A DNA stretch of 64,000 bases from Takakia lepidozioides (Eukaryota > Streptophyta > Takakiopsida > Takakiales > Takakiaceae): assembly GCA_030704615.1 (NCBI GenBank), contig CM060734.1, positions 12,276,001 through 12,340,000 of the forward strand, written 5' to 3'. The notes beneath the pieces are model-generated. The model saw only the letters and a list, made by a program, of their open reading frames with translations, did no database searches and was not told where the DNA came from. The translations under genes and the position numbers were made by a program. Positions within the stretch are counted from its first letter, which is position 1, and every line of letters starts with the position of its first letter. Below are positions 55,241-64,000 of this stretch, in pieces.

Positions 55241-56057
55241 TTATTGTTTGGGATTAGCAAACCTTTGTGAGCGAGCACCCTTCTGACGGTGAAAGTCTCG
55301 TGAAGGACTCCGTGTGCGAGCTCGAGTCCTGTCACTGGTTGACGGAGATGATTGAGCACTACTTGGAAATGTCAGTCCCTCCTTTGGCTGATATCGTGGT
55401 AACCTCTCAGGCATAGGAGATCCCCGTTGTTTCTTCTCTACCATCTGAATTGCGTAGTCCTCTGCCATGTCAAAAGAGTCCGCTGAAGAAACAGTAGTAT
55501 CAGAGTCTTCGTCGCCCCTCAAAGTTCTGAAGAAATTGTATCATGAACTGCCGATGATGCAAGGACCAGTCCTTGCGTAGCAATCCTTCCAATCGCAGCT
55601 TCTTCAGTAGCTGCACCGCCTGTGGTGCAGCAATCGTTTGCTTCTGTAAGATTGTGGTGCTCTTCACCCTTATATCCTCCATTCCTCTCACTCTCTTTAT
55701 TCTAGACAAACAGAAAGGTTTTGGTTGCAACAACTGAAGAAACGCCTGCAGGGCACAAAGCATAAAAGTATGGTTGGCACAGAATGAAATGGGTAAGTGC
55801 TTGTAAGCCTGTGGGGCTTGCAAGAATCGATTTAGAGAAAAGGTACTCTCCGCTCGTCCGTCCTTGTGCCATTGCGTAAGTAGTAATGCGAGTGTGTAGT
55901 CTGTTATTTCCGCCATAGCGTCAAAGCTATAGCTTTGATTGTCTATCCCGTTGAGACGCCCGTTACTTGGAACGACGCTGACTCTTGCGCTCAAAATCCC
56001 TCTAAATTCTTGATTTTTCTTCTTGGAAAATACCCTGTGCAGGTAATTTTGGCTCAT
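55241..56057 (-). pseudogene. Unrecognised ORF between Gypsy integrase and 3' LTR
   Basis: Frame 56,057-55,500 (185 codons from ATG, MSQNYLHRVFSKKKNQ) overlaps frame 55,522-55,241 (RGDEDSDTTV...). The two look like one protein of about 275 residues with a frame change near 55,515. The first part is helical and Leu/Gln-rich, with a segment ending HHRQFMIQFLQNF. The second part is acidic and then ends in a Ser/Arg-rich basic tail (TSDRTRARTRSPSRDFHRQK). A basic tail after a helical body suits an RNA-binding Gag or nucleoprotein-type protein, but no family is recognised. It lies downstream of the integrase fragment, in the sense direction, directly before the polypurine tract. Confidence 0.5.
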
Positions 56058-56107
56058 GATTGGCTGTTGGCTCTGTGATTGGTTTTGTAATTTAATTCCC
56101 TTCCGTG

Positions 56108-56347
56108 GATTTACTTAGTGGTGACTTTATATGAAGTCCTGTATGACCACAAAGCTGTCAGCAGCTTTGTATCCCAATCCGTTCTGTTTGCATTGACTAT
56201 CTTAGCCAAGATAGTACATAGTATTTTGTTGGTAGCCTCTGCCTGACCATTACCCTGTGGGTAATACGTTGTACTCTCAGGAGGCTCATCTTTCTCGAGT
56301 TGAGCCTCACCGCGCCTAGCTATGGCGCCGTAGTGTGGATTCCCCAT
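56108..56347 (-). pseudogene. Ty3/Gypsy integrase fragment
   Basis: Contains TTYYPQGNGQAEATNK, the segment with the third catalytic residue (Glu) of the integrase core, then DWDTKLLTALWSYRTSYK. Both ends are abrupt; the first two catalytic Asp are absent. The conserved part starts just after the point where the 34.8-35.5 kb integrase fragment stops. The two may come from the same family. Confidence 0.85.
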
Positions 56348-56404
56348 GGCATGGGGTGCACTTGGCTTGACTTGTATTTGAGTGATGAGGTTATATATGC
56401 ATGA

Positions 56405-56960
56405 GTTTATGCTTCAGCTATAGGCTGTGCCCTGTGGCCTGTGGGGCTGTGATGGGCTGTGACAGGCTGTGCCCTGTGGCCTGTGGGGCTGTGATGGGCT
56501 GTGACAGGCTGTGCCCTGTGGCCTGTGGGGCTGTGACGGGCTGTGACAGGCTGTGGCGGGCTATGCCATGTGGCATGTGGGGCTGTGATGGGCTGTGAGG
56601 GGCTGTGAGGGGCTGTGACAGGCTGTGACAGGCTGTGGCCTTTGGGGCTGTGACCCCTGTGACCTGTGTAGGGTTGTGACAGGCTGTGCCTGTGGCCTTT
56701 GGGGCTGTGACCCCTGTGACCTATGTAGGGCTGTGACAGGCTGTGCCTTTGGGGCTGTGAGGGGCTGTGACTGGCTGTGAGGGACTGTGATAGGCTGTTA
56801 CTTGTGGCCTATGGGGCTGTGAAGGACTGTGATAGGCTGTGCCTATGGCCTTTGGGGCTGTGACGGGCTGTGACATGTGGCCTTGGGGGCTGTGACAGGC
56901 TGTGACCTGTGGCTTGTGTGGGGTTGTGACGGCTGTGACCAGTGGTCTGAGTGGGCCTGT
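56405..56960. repeat. GGCTGTG minisatellite array
   Basis: About 550 bp of tandem words such as ggctgtgacagg, ggctgtgatggg and cctgtggcctgtgggg, in higher-order groups of about 54 bp at the left end (56,420-56,530). Same word family as 54,935-55,115. It has no unique spacers and is not a CRISPR array. Confidence 0.9.
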
Positions 56961-58030
56961 GCTGGTCTGTGGTGGCCCGTGTTGACATGTGGACGGCCTA
57001 TGCTAACTCGTGGAGGCACTGGTGGACTGCCTGAGGACTAGCATGCGGTCTTGAAGGCCAAATTTTGAAGCTCGTGGAGGGCGGTTTGAGGAGTATCTTC
57101 ATGATATTTCCATGGTCATGCAAGTGAGGGAAGAGAGGAGAAAAAGAGTGTTGGGATGAGGGCATGCTGGGGTTAGGCATTGCTTTAGCTTCTCTTCCTC
57201 GTAGTTTTCCACCCTCTCATTAGGCCAAGACCTTTCCGTAGGTGGAGGCAAGAGTCAGTCCGGGTTTGGGCTGGGGTGTCCTTGCAGGAACAACACCGTG
57301 GAGATATTTTTGGTGTGGGGGAGTTGTCGTTCTGATTTCTTGTGTTTGGATTCCCTCCATATCTACATGCTTGACTGTGTGCCATGTTAGTTTTGTGTGG
57401 GCGCTTGTTTTTATAGGTGATTGGTCCGGATTTGATCACCGGCCAGTCCTAGAGCATTTTGTAACGATGCGTGAGGGTGCTCGGCATGAGAGGGAAGTGG
57501 GTCCCCTGCAAGCATCAATATTACATATACCTTGTAATTATGTGTTGCGACGGTAAGAGAGACCAATTCATTCACCAAGCCACACTAGGCTACGGAGAAG
57601 TCATCACCCTTCTGCAGCGGGACACCTCACGTAGGGCTCTGCCAAATTCTCTTTGAACACATACGAGCCATGCCCGCTTCCCACGCTGGTTTCCAGGTTA
57701 CCGTGTGAAGACTTTGCATTTAGGACAAACACATACATTTCGTTCACGGAACCAGGGCAAATGCACATGCCATTCATTGTAAGCGTCTATCTGTGAGTTG
57801 AAATAAAGTGTGTCAATCATTCTGAGCTCAATTCTGCCATATTTTCATATTACTCTTTTTGTGCAGGCATTGCAGACATGGTGCATGGTGGCCCCCTTTG
57901 TTTTGTCCACGGTAATAGGCCCTCTTCTTGCAATCCTCGCCTATAGGACCTGCTTCTCCAGCAGATTTGTGCCGCTCATGCTTCCTTGAAGCGTGAGCTC
58001 AGCTCCCAGGCTCACGGGGCTGGGCTCACG
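56961..58030. other. No gene recognised
   Basis: Mixed sequence without long or motif-bearing open frames. The + frame 57,242-57,556 has no recognisable domain. Confidence 0.4.
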
Positions 58031-58036
58031 CCGTAG

Positions 58037-58234
58037 CTACGCTGGGTTTAAAGTCTGTAGAGGCGCCTTTGTTAGTCTGCCTGCCTCACAAAGCATCTTC
58101 ACATGCCCATCAGAAGAGGCATTGTGGACTCCCTCTCTTGATCCTCTTTCAGAAGCTATGGTCATGGTTGAGGTGCCTGATTTTATCAACTGCGCCGCTG
58201 CAGCTGCACTGCCTTTAGTTGACCATCTACCCAT
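58037..58234 (-). pseudogene. PPR protein N-terminal fragment
   Basis: On the - strand it contains GHVKMLCEAGRLTKA, close to the segment GDVKTLCKVGRLKEA near the start of the PPR gene at 10.5 kb. It continues only a few codons further before diverging. No repeats follow it downstream. Confidence 0.55.
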
Positions 58235-58259
58235 GCAGGTTTCTTGTAGCTACTGATCC

Positions 58260-60060
58260 ACATGGAATCATAGGTAATCTAGTGGTATAATTCCAGCTTT
58301 GACGATGTCACCATGGACCTTTGCGTCCTTTCCAGGGCTACCAGGCTCGCATTTTGACATACATGTACACCAGGGGAATGTTCATAATGACATCAGGTAC
58401 AATTCTAGCTTTGATGATGTCACCATGAACCTCTTGGCCCCTTCCCAGGGCTGCTAGGCTTGCATATGCATATTATACACAAATGAACATGACCTGGTCT
58501 GGCTTCATCCTTTCCTACATCCATGGCTCTTAGGTTCCAAAGCCTTAATCCCACACCCATGCTGCACATACCTTGCAATCATGGCACTCCACAACACCAC
58601 ATCTCATTTAGCCATGTTGTCAAACTCTCTCTTCGCATCAGGCTTGCTGGACCAACATTTGGCATACATGTCCACCAGGGTAGTGTTCATAATGACAACT
58701 AGTACAATTTCAGCTTTGACGATGGCACATGGCCAAGAGTTATCCCAATATCCCGCTGTCAATGAGTTCAATGCATATCCTTGTCACATTGGTAGTATCA
58801 TGTCAAAGTCACTCCAAACTAGACTCACTCAACCAGCTATCTTGCAGAATCCAACATGAAAATTTAGGGCCGATTCTGATAAGAGGGAAAGGGAGATCCA
58901 CCCAATGAGCTACTTACAGAATTCTTTATGCATCTCAGGGCCGAGTCTGACGAGAGGGCAAAACAGGCTGAAATAGGTCGAAGAAGAATGTGACATTGTT
59001 TGGCTTCAAGCCGTTCTTTTGCATTCCTTCAAATAGTTACAGGACCTCCCTATGACAACCATGCTGGGCATATCCTACAATCATCGCATTCCATGACACC
59101 ACATTTCATTCAGCCATATTGTCGAACACTCCTTTCGCATCCTCAATGCACCCACATTTGGCATACATGTCCACCGGGGCAGTGTTTTATATGACATCGG
59201 GTACCATTCCAGCTTTGACGATGTCACCATGGACCTCTTTGCCCTTTTCTAGGGCTGCCATGCTTGCACACGCATTGCAAACGGAAACAAACGTGATGTG
59301 GTCGGGCTTCACCCCTTCCCCCATCATTTGCTCATAGGTCTCCAAAGCCTCCATCCCGCGCCCTTGCTAGGCATACCCTGCAATCATCGCACTCCACGAC
59401 ACCAAATCTTGTTCAGCCATACTGTCGAACACTCCCTCCGCATCCTCGATGCACCCACATTTTGCATACATGTCCACGAGGGTATTGTTCAGAATCACAT
59501 CTGGTACAATTCCAGCTTTGGCGATGCAACCATGCACCTCTTTGCCCTTTTCCAGCACACGCACTGCAAACGCACACAACGTGATGTGGTCGGGCTTTCC
59601 CTTCCACCACCATTTGCTCATAGGTCTCCAAAGCCTCCACCCCCGCACCCCTGCTCTGCATACCATGCAAGCATCGCGTTCCACGACACCACATTTCTTT
59701 CAGCCATATTGTTGAACACTGCCTTCGCATCCTCGATGCTCCCACATTCGGCATACATGTCCACGAGGGCATTGTTCAGGATCGGGTACAATTCCAGCTC
59801 TGATAATGTCGCCATGGGCCTCTTTTTCCTTTTCCAGAGCTGCTAAGCTTGAACACGCATTGCAAACGCACACAAACATGATGTGGTTGGGCTTCACCCC
59901 TTCCCCCATCATTTGCTCATAGTTCTCCAAAGCCTCCACCCCACGTCCCTACCGTGCATACCCGACACCACATCTCGTTTAGCCATATTGTTGAAAACTG
60001 CCGTTGCATCCTTAATGCACCCACATTTGGCATACATCTACTGGGAGGGCAGTGTTCAGA
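58260..60060 (-). pseudogene. Decayed PPR repeat array
   Basis: Five or more modules of about 280-300 bp on the - strand, reading from 60,060 down. Each contains variants of VDMYA(K/E)CG-IEDA, VVSWNAM-AGYA, E-YEQMM-EGVKP and LEKGKEVHG--KAGI. Clear modules lie near 60,000, 59,740, 59,445, 59,145 and 58,655. Stops and frame changes occur within almost every module, most in the lower-coordinate part. It has the PLS spacing of the intact gene at 10.5 kb and is a dead relative; no DYW domain is seen. Confidence 0.85.
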
Positions 60061-60394
60061 ATGATATCTGGTACAAAAACTTAAGAAAACAAAAATTAAT
60101 GAAACAAGTAGAGAGGGAGGGACATGAAGACTAGTGAAGGACAAATTGAGAGAGACACAGAGACAGGGCGATGGCGCGAGGGCAAAACCTAGAGCAAGAA
60201 AGAAGGAGAGACGTTCGACATCACGATGTGATTGCTTCAAAGAATGACAACGCTCTTCTCTCTAAAAAAACCCTAAGTCCCTTGCAGGTGCACTCATGTC
60301 ACATACGAATGACAAGATTAGAATAGCATTCATCCAACTAAATCATCCATAAATGATTATACTTGCCACCTGTCATCTCACAAACCTACACGTG

Positions 60395-60770
60395 TCCTGA
60401 CAGTGTGACTTACTCTACACTGGTGTGAGACAAGCTTTGGTCAACACACATAGTCATACAGTTGATCTGAGTCCCTTAATCGACGTGTACTACCAATGTG
60501 ACATAATCCACATTAGTGTGAAATAAGCCCAGTAACCTTTCTCACACCATGTATAGTCAGCATGCCACATCATATAGTTCCATCCCATTGTGTGGATTAA
60601 TTTACGCTATATGGCTCATTCTCACACCGGTGTGAGATAAGCCTTGTACATTGTTGGACACCTTCTCTGTCAACAATCGTTGACCACAGAAGGTGTGAGC
60701 TTGGTGTAGACTAGTCTACACGAAGCGGCTTTTCTTACACTGGCTCATTCTACACCATTGAAATTTTATA
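60395..60770. repeat. Degenerate repeat with TGTGAG palindromes
   Basis: Repeated words of the type c(t/a)caca(c/t)(c/t)(g/a)gtgtga(g/a)a(c/t)aagc occur near 60,413, 60,510 and 60,621, with related half-words to 60,760. The copy at 60,621-60,636 is a perfect 16-bp palindrome (ctcacaccggtgtgag). No gene is present. Confidence 0.6.
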
Positions 60771-60912
60771 GGGGTGTCAAATTTTGTATAAGAAAAGCCA
60801 GGTGAGAACTATCTTTGCTGTAAAAAGAACCAAGATCTCTTGTAGTGTTGAGAACACATGGGCGGACACTCCTATATCCTCACATTAACCCACTGTTCTC
60901 TGGTTTTGCTAA

Positions 60913-62246
60913 GTGTACAGGATGGAGAACCAATTGCATTCGGCTCTACTCCATAAGTGCATGACCGACACTCATTTGGCAGACATATCCAAGGCTACTC
61001 AACGACGGGTCAACTATCACATTCCCCACTGTGAAGAATGTGAAGGGAAACTATTCATGAGAATTGCCTTGGAAGGTCAGATCAATGCTATGGAAGTTCC
61101 TAATAGGGATTCAATTTCAGAGTTGCTTGAGTTGTATCATGCTTCTGCCTATGCTGGTCACCTGGGAATTACTAGAACCCTGAAACGACTTCAAGAAAAC
61201 TATTACTGGAAGGGGATGGTTCAAGATGTTACAGATCATGTCTCCCGTTGTGTGGAATGCCATGCTAAAACGCTGGTTCCTAGAGCCCGACCTTTACTTC
61301 CTTTGCAATCCATCCCGGTGACTGATCCGTTTGCCAGGGTGGGATTAGACCTTGTTGGGCCACTCAATCCTACGCTGAAGGGACATTGCTACATTGTTGT
61401 AGCAACTGATTACCTAACTAAATGGGTTGAGGTTCAACCTTTAGCTGCCAAGGATGCACATGCAGTGGCACAGTTCTTCTTCAACGAGATCATCTTGAGA
61501 CATGGCTGTCCCTAGGAAATTCTAACGAATCATGGCACAAAAATTTGTAACAGCTTAAGATTGTGTGTTTCAATTTGGTGTGAAACATTGACAGCACCCT
61601 ATCATCCTCAATGCAACGGCTTGACTGAAAGGTTTAATCATACCATGTGTGCTATGCTCGAGAAGACGGGGTCACTCTTGGGTGATTGGGACACTACTTT
61701 ACCCACTTTGATTTTTGCTTGTCGGACTTCTGTGCATTCGACCACCAGATATTCTCCTTTTGAGCTCCTCTACAGTACAGAAAGGCTCGTACTCCTCTTC
61801 ATAATACTCATTTGCTGGCTCCCATAGCAAAGCCTTCTGATTGGTAGCACTTTGTGGATGTCATGCTTGCCAAAAAGGTTCAGTTTGAAAACAAGGCCAG
61901 GACTTATATTGCTCGGGCGCAGGCTGTGCAGGCTCACAACTACAACAAGAAATTTCAATATTCAGAAAAGTTCTTGGTGGGCCAAACCGTGTGTGTCCGT
62001 TTGCACCCGGGGAAGATTATTTCCAAATCCTCGAAGCGCATTGAGGGCCCTTACCTCATCACTGAAAAGCTTCGTGGTCAGAAGTTCTTGTTACTTCCTC
62101 AGCATCATTCGACTCCTCCCCTGGATCACCCAGTGCATGTGGACTCCCTAGTTCACAGCAAGTTGGTCTTCGATCTCCTAAAAAACAAAAAACAAAAAAA
62201 AGGTGGACGCTTTGCCGAAGTAAACGTAACTTATGTTGTCACTTGA
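60913..62246 (+). pseudogene. Ty3/Gypsy integrase with C-terminal domain, inactivated
   Basis: Zinc-binding H2C2 module (YHASAYAGHLGITRTLKRLQ, CVECHAK), then the integrase core. The first Asp is in VGLDLVGPL. The second catalytic position reads LTNHGTKI, with Asn in place of Asp. The Glu is in NGLTERFNHT. A TAG at 61,513 interrupts without a frame change. A frame shift near 61,780 and a further stop follow. The carboxy-terminal chromatin-binding part then reads FENKARTYIARAQAVQAHNY and LVGQTVCVRLHPGKI to 62,246. RT is not present upstream. Confidence 0.9.
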
Positions 62247-63145
62247 CCCAGAATGGATTCGATCTCCCTGACACACTACCTAACCCCTTGAGGAATAGAA
62301 GCATACTCGGGGGTCGTGAGATTAGCTTCATAAATAGAAGCACGTAGTTTCCACATTAGCCCGAACTACAGGGCAACCCTTTCGGTAACGCGGTTATAGT
62401 ATGCGCACCAGCACGTGAACTCCCAATCAAGATGCAAATTTCCTTGCCCCTCACCCGATTTCGGCACTGCGGAAACACACGATTCATCCAACTTATCGTC
62501 GCTCGGTCTTGGTAGTTGATCACCCCTGAGCTCCATTGGGCCACTGCCAGTGGCCTATTTTGTTGGTTGTTTCTACATCCTAGCTAACCACACCATGCAT
62601 CATCATTCCAAACAACATACAAAACACATCATTTGGAAACAATTCCTCTTTATAAACAAGATATGTACAACACAAGTCTTCAAATGCAATCAGATCCAAC
62701 AACGGTAGTCGATTGACTTCGTTAACTAATTTTGATAGATTGTGTGGCTTGGGGAGATGATTCTCGTTGGAAGGTGATGGTTGAAGTTGTTCTTTGTATT
62801 GAACTTTCGAGTATTGTCCCTAAGATAATGCGTGAACTATTAAAGTAGACTATTTAGATATGAAGTAAAATGTACAATTTTTGTAAGTACTATGAGTGCT
62901 CTAGGCGAGGTGAGCATCATTACAAACTGTGTAAGGCAGGTCTATATGGATAACTCAGTGATCTATTCGCATCTCGTCCGTACAATTAAATTTGAAATGC
63001 TACGTAATAGGCACTAAGTCAAATGTGGGGTTGCTGTGTATACTCTTTTAGAAGAGGCTTTCCAGCCACCTTAGACTGATTTTTGTAGTCAGTAACTTCG
63101 GTGCCTAGTTTCTATCTCTACTTCTTCTTTTATTCCCCTCTCTAC
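62247..63145. other. Gypsy 3' flank; no gene recognised
   Basis: Sequence after the integrase, without recognisable coding. A matching LTR could not be identified in the window. Confidence 0.4.
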
Positions 63146-63260
63146 TATAAGATCCGTGGGAGATTCAACAGTCTATTCCGTGAAACCCAATCTCTCACAG
63201 ATGAGATCAGAAATGCTTGGCAGCTGACCTCCATGAAGCTTTGACCCTTAGGCAATCCCT
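63146..63260 (+). repeat. LINE 3' fragment, copy at 63 kb
   Basis: Matches 51,241-51,345. Its second half (gatcagaaatgcttggcagct .. ggcaatcccttgag) matches the reverse complement of 23,180-23,250. Confidence 0.75.
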
Positions 63261-63319
63261 TGAGTAGTAGTTGCTTTTGGTTAGGTGGTTAGAGTATGCC
63301 AAGAACTCTAAATCCTAAT

Positions 63320-64000
63320 TCAGACCGAGAGTGAGATGCTCCTGGAAATACAATAAATAAGCAGCTTACCTGCAAGATAATGACGGGCTTGAACTCGTGG
63401 TACTATGTCAAACTCTGCCTTCAGGATTACAAACAATGTGCTCACAAACACTGCAACCGTAGCTCTCGCCGTAGGAGAAGAAAAAATGGTGTTCCAAGAG
63501 GGAAAAAAAATAAAAAAAATGAAGAAAAGGACTATCCAAAGGTAAGCAAGCTCAAAGATCTTATGGGACAAAGAAATGAAGTGATACTTCATAAAGTCCA
63601 CAAAAAGCTCAAATAGCTTATGGGACAAGAAACAAGGAAGAAAATGGGGCCCTAAGAAGCGCAAATTCTACCTATTCATATCAAGAAGTACCCCTAAGTT
63701 TGAGAGACTCATGAGATATGGCACTAGACATGGACCTCTTAATGAAAGATCTGTCAGGGATTGGCTGTCTTAGAAGAGGCAGTAGTGGCAGCCACAGATT
63801 TCATAATAGAGCGGCCAGTGAAAGAAGAAATGTTTCAGAGTCTCCATGCCCTGCTTGTCTTCCCTAGCACAGGCAGGGCTCAGAGGAAAACATAAACAAA
63901 ATACAAAAAATTGAGGGGCTTGTCAATGAGCCCGAAGATTCTGAATCAACAATGGATTCCCGAAGATGGAGAGATTCATGCAGATGTGCAGCCAGGCCTG
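63320..64000 (-). pseudogene. LINE relic at the window end
   Basis: The - strand frames give KLFELFVDFMKYHFISLSH-type sequence twice in tandem (63,540-63,640), like the 3' units in UPF1 intron 17. The stretch gtgaaagaagaaatgtt near 63,819 equals that at 23,320. The opposite-strand fragment at 63,146-63,260 shows that two insertions or an inversion are involved. The relic runs off the window. Confidence 0.65.

Noticed and set aside
56405-56960. CRISPR-like array of short repeats
   Set aside because: No unique spacers and no constant repeat length. The sequence is a eukaryotic minisatellite next to retrotransposon fragments.

Overview
This is nuclear DNA from a land plant. It holds two intact-looking host genes and a large amount of transposon debris. 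The first host gene is a single-exon DYW-type pentatricopeptide repeat (PPR) gene on the + strand at 10.5-12.4 kb. The second is a 29-exon UPF1/RENT1 RNA helicase gene on the - strand, with coding sequence from 32,214 down to 15,212. The plant-style UPF1 carboxy terminus rich in SQ/TQ, the DYW-PPR protein, and the Copia, Gypsy, Harbinger and CACTA relics all point to a plant. The style of the PPR protein and the density of old TE fragments make me favour a fern or another seed-free vascular plant. That last step is inference, not proof.

Layout. 1-3.2 kb is non-coding, with a three-copy dispersed repeat and a GC-rich GTCGCA-motif block. 3,236-8,331 is a complete but inactive Ty1/Copia element with both LTRs and a 5-bp target duplication. 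9.2-9.5 kb may hold a first exon with a mitochondrial-type leader, followed by the PPR gene. UPF1 fills 15.2-32.2 kb. Its intron 17 is about 4 kb long because a tandemly arranged, truncated LINE has landed in older LINE debris. 32.7-34.8 kb is a CACTA-type relic next to a SET-like reading frame. 34.8-37.2 kb is a Ty3/Gypsy relic whose integrase segment is inverted relative to its reverse transcriptase. 37.2-39.4 kb is a PIF/Harbinger element abutting a MITE. 39.9-40.7 kb has an unrecognised broken reading frame. 40.8-45.5 kb is a multi-exon coiled-coil/RING-like gene on the - strand that carries several lesions.

45.7-52 kb is mostly non-coding and low-complexity, including a GA/CT hairpin-forming tandem array and a run of 26 C. 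51.4-53.5 kb holds a decayed three-exon gene with good splice sites. It is followed by a pair of 237-bp direct repeats belonging to a family with relatives at 1.5 kb and 34.6 kb. 54.4-56.3 kb is the 3' end of a Gypsy element on the - strand (integrase fragment, an unrecognised basic-tailed ORF, polypurine tract, LTR with a GGCTGTG minisatellite). 58-60 kb is a decayed PPR array on the - strand. 60.9-62.2 kb is a second Gypsy integrase relic. The window ends in LINE debris of the family seen in the UPF1 intron.

Functionally, UPF1 is the central helicase of nonsense-mediated mRNA decay in the cytoplasm. The DYW PPR protein is expected to edit organellar transcripts (C to U). The two genes are neighbours with no evident functional link, and everything else is transposon-derived, decayed or unrecognised. 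Exon boundaries were read by eye from GT-AG sites and family conservation, without transcript evidence.
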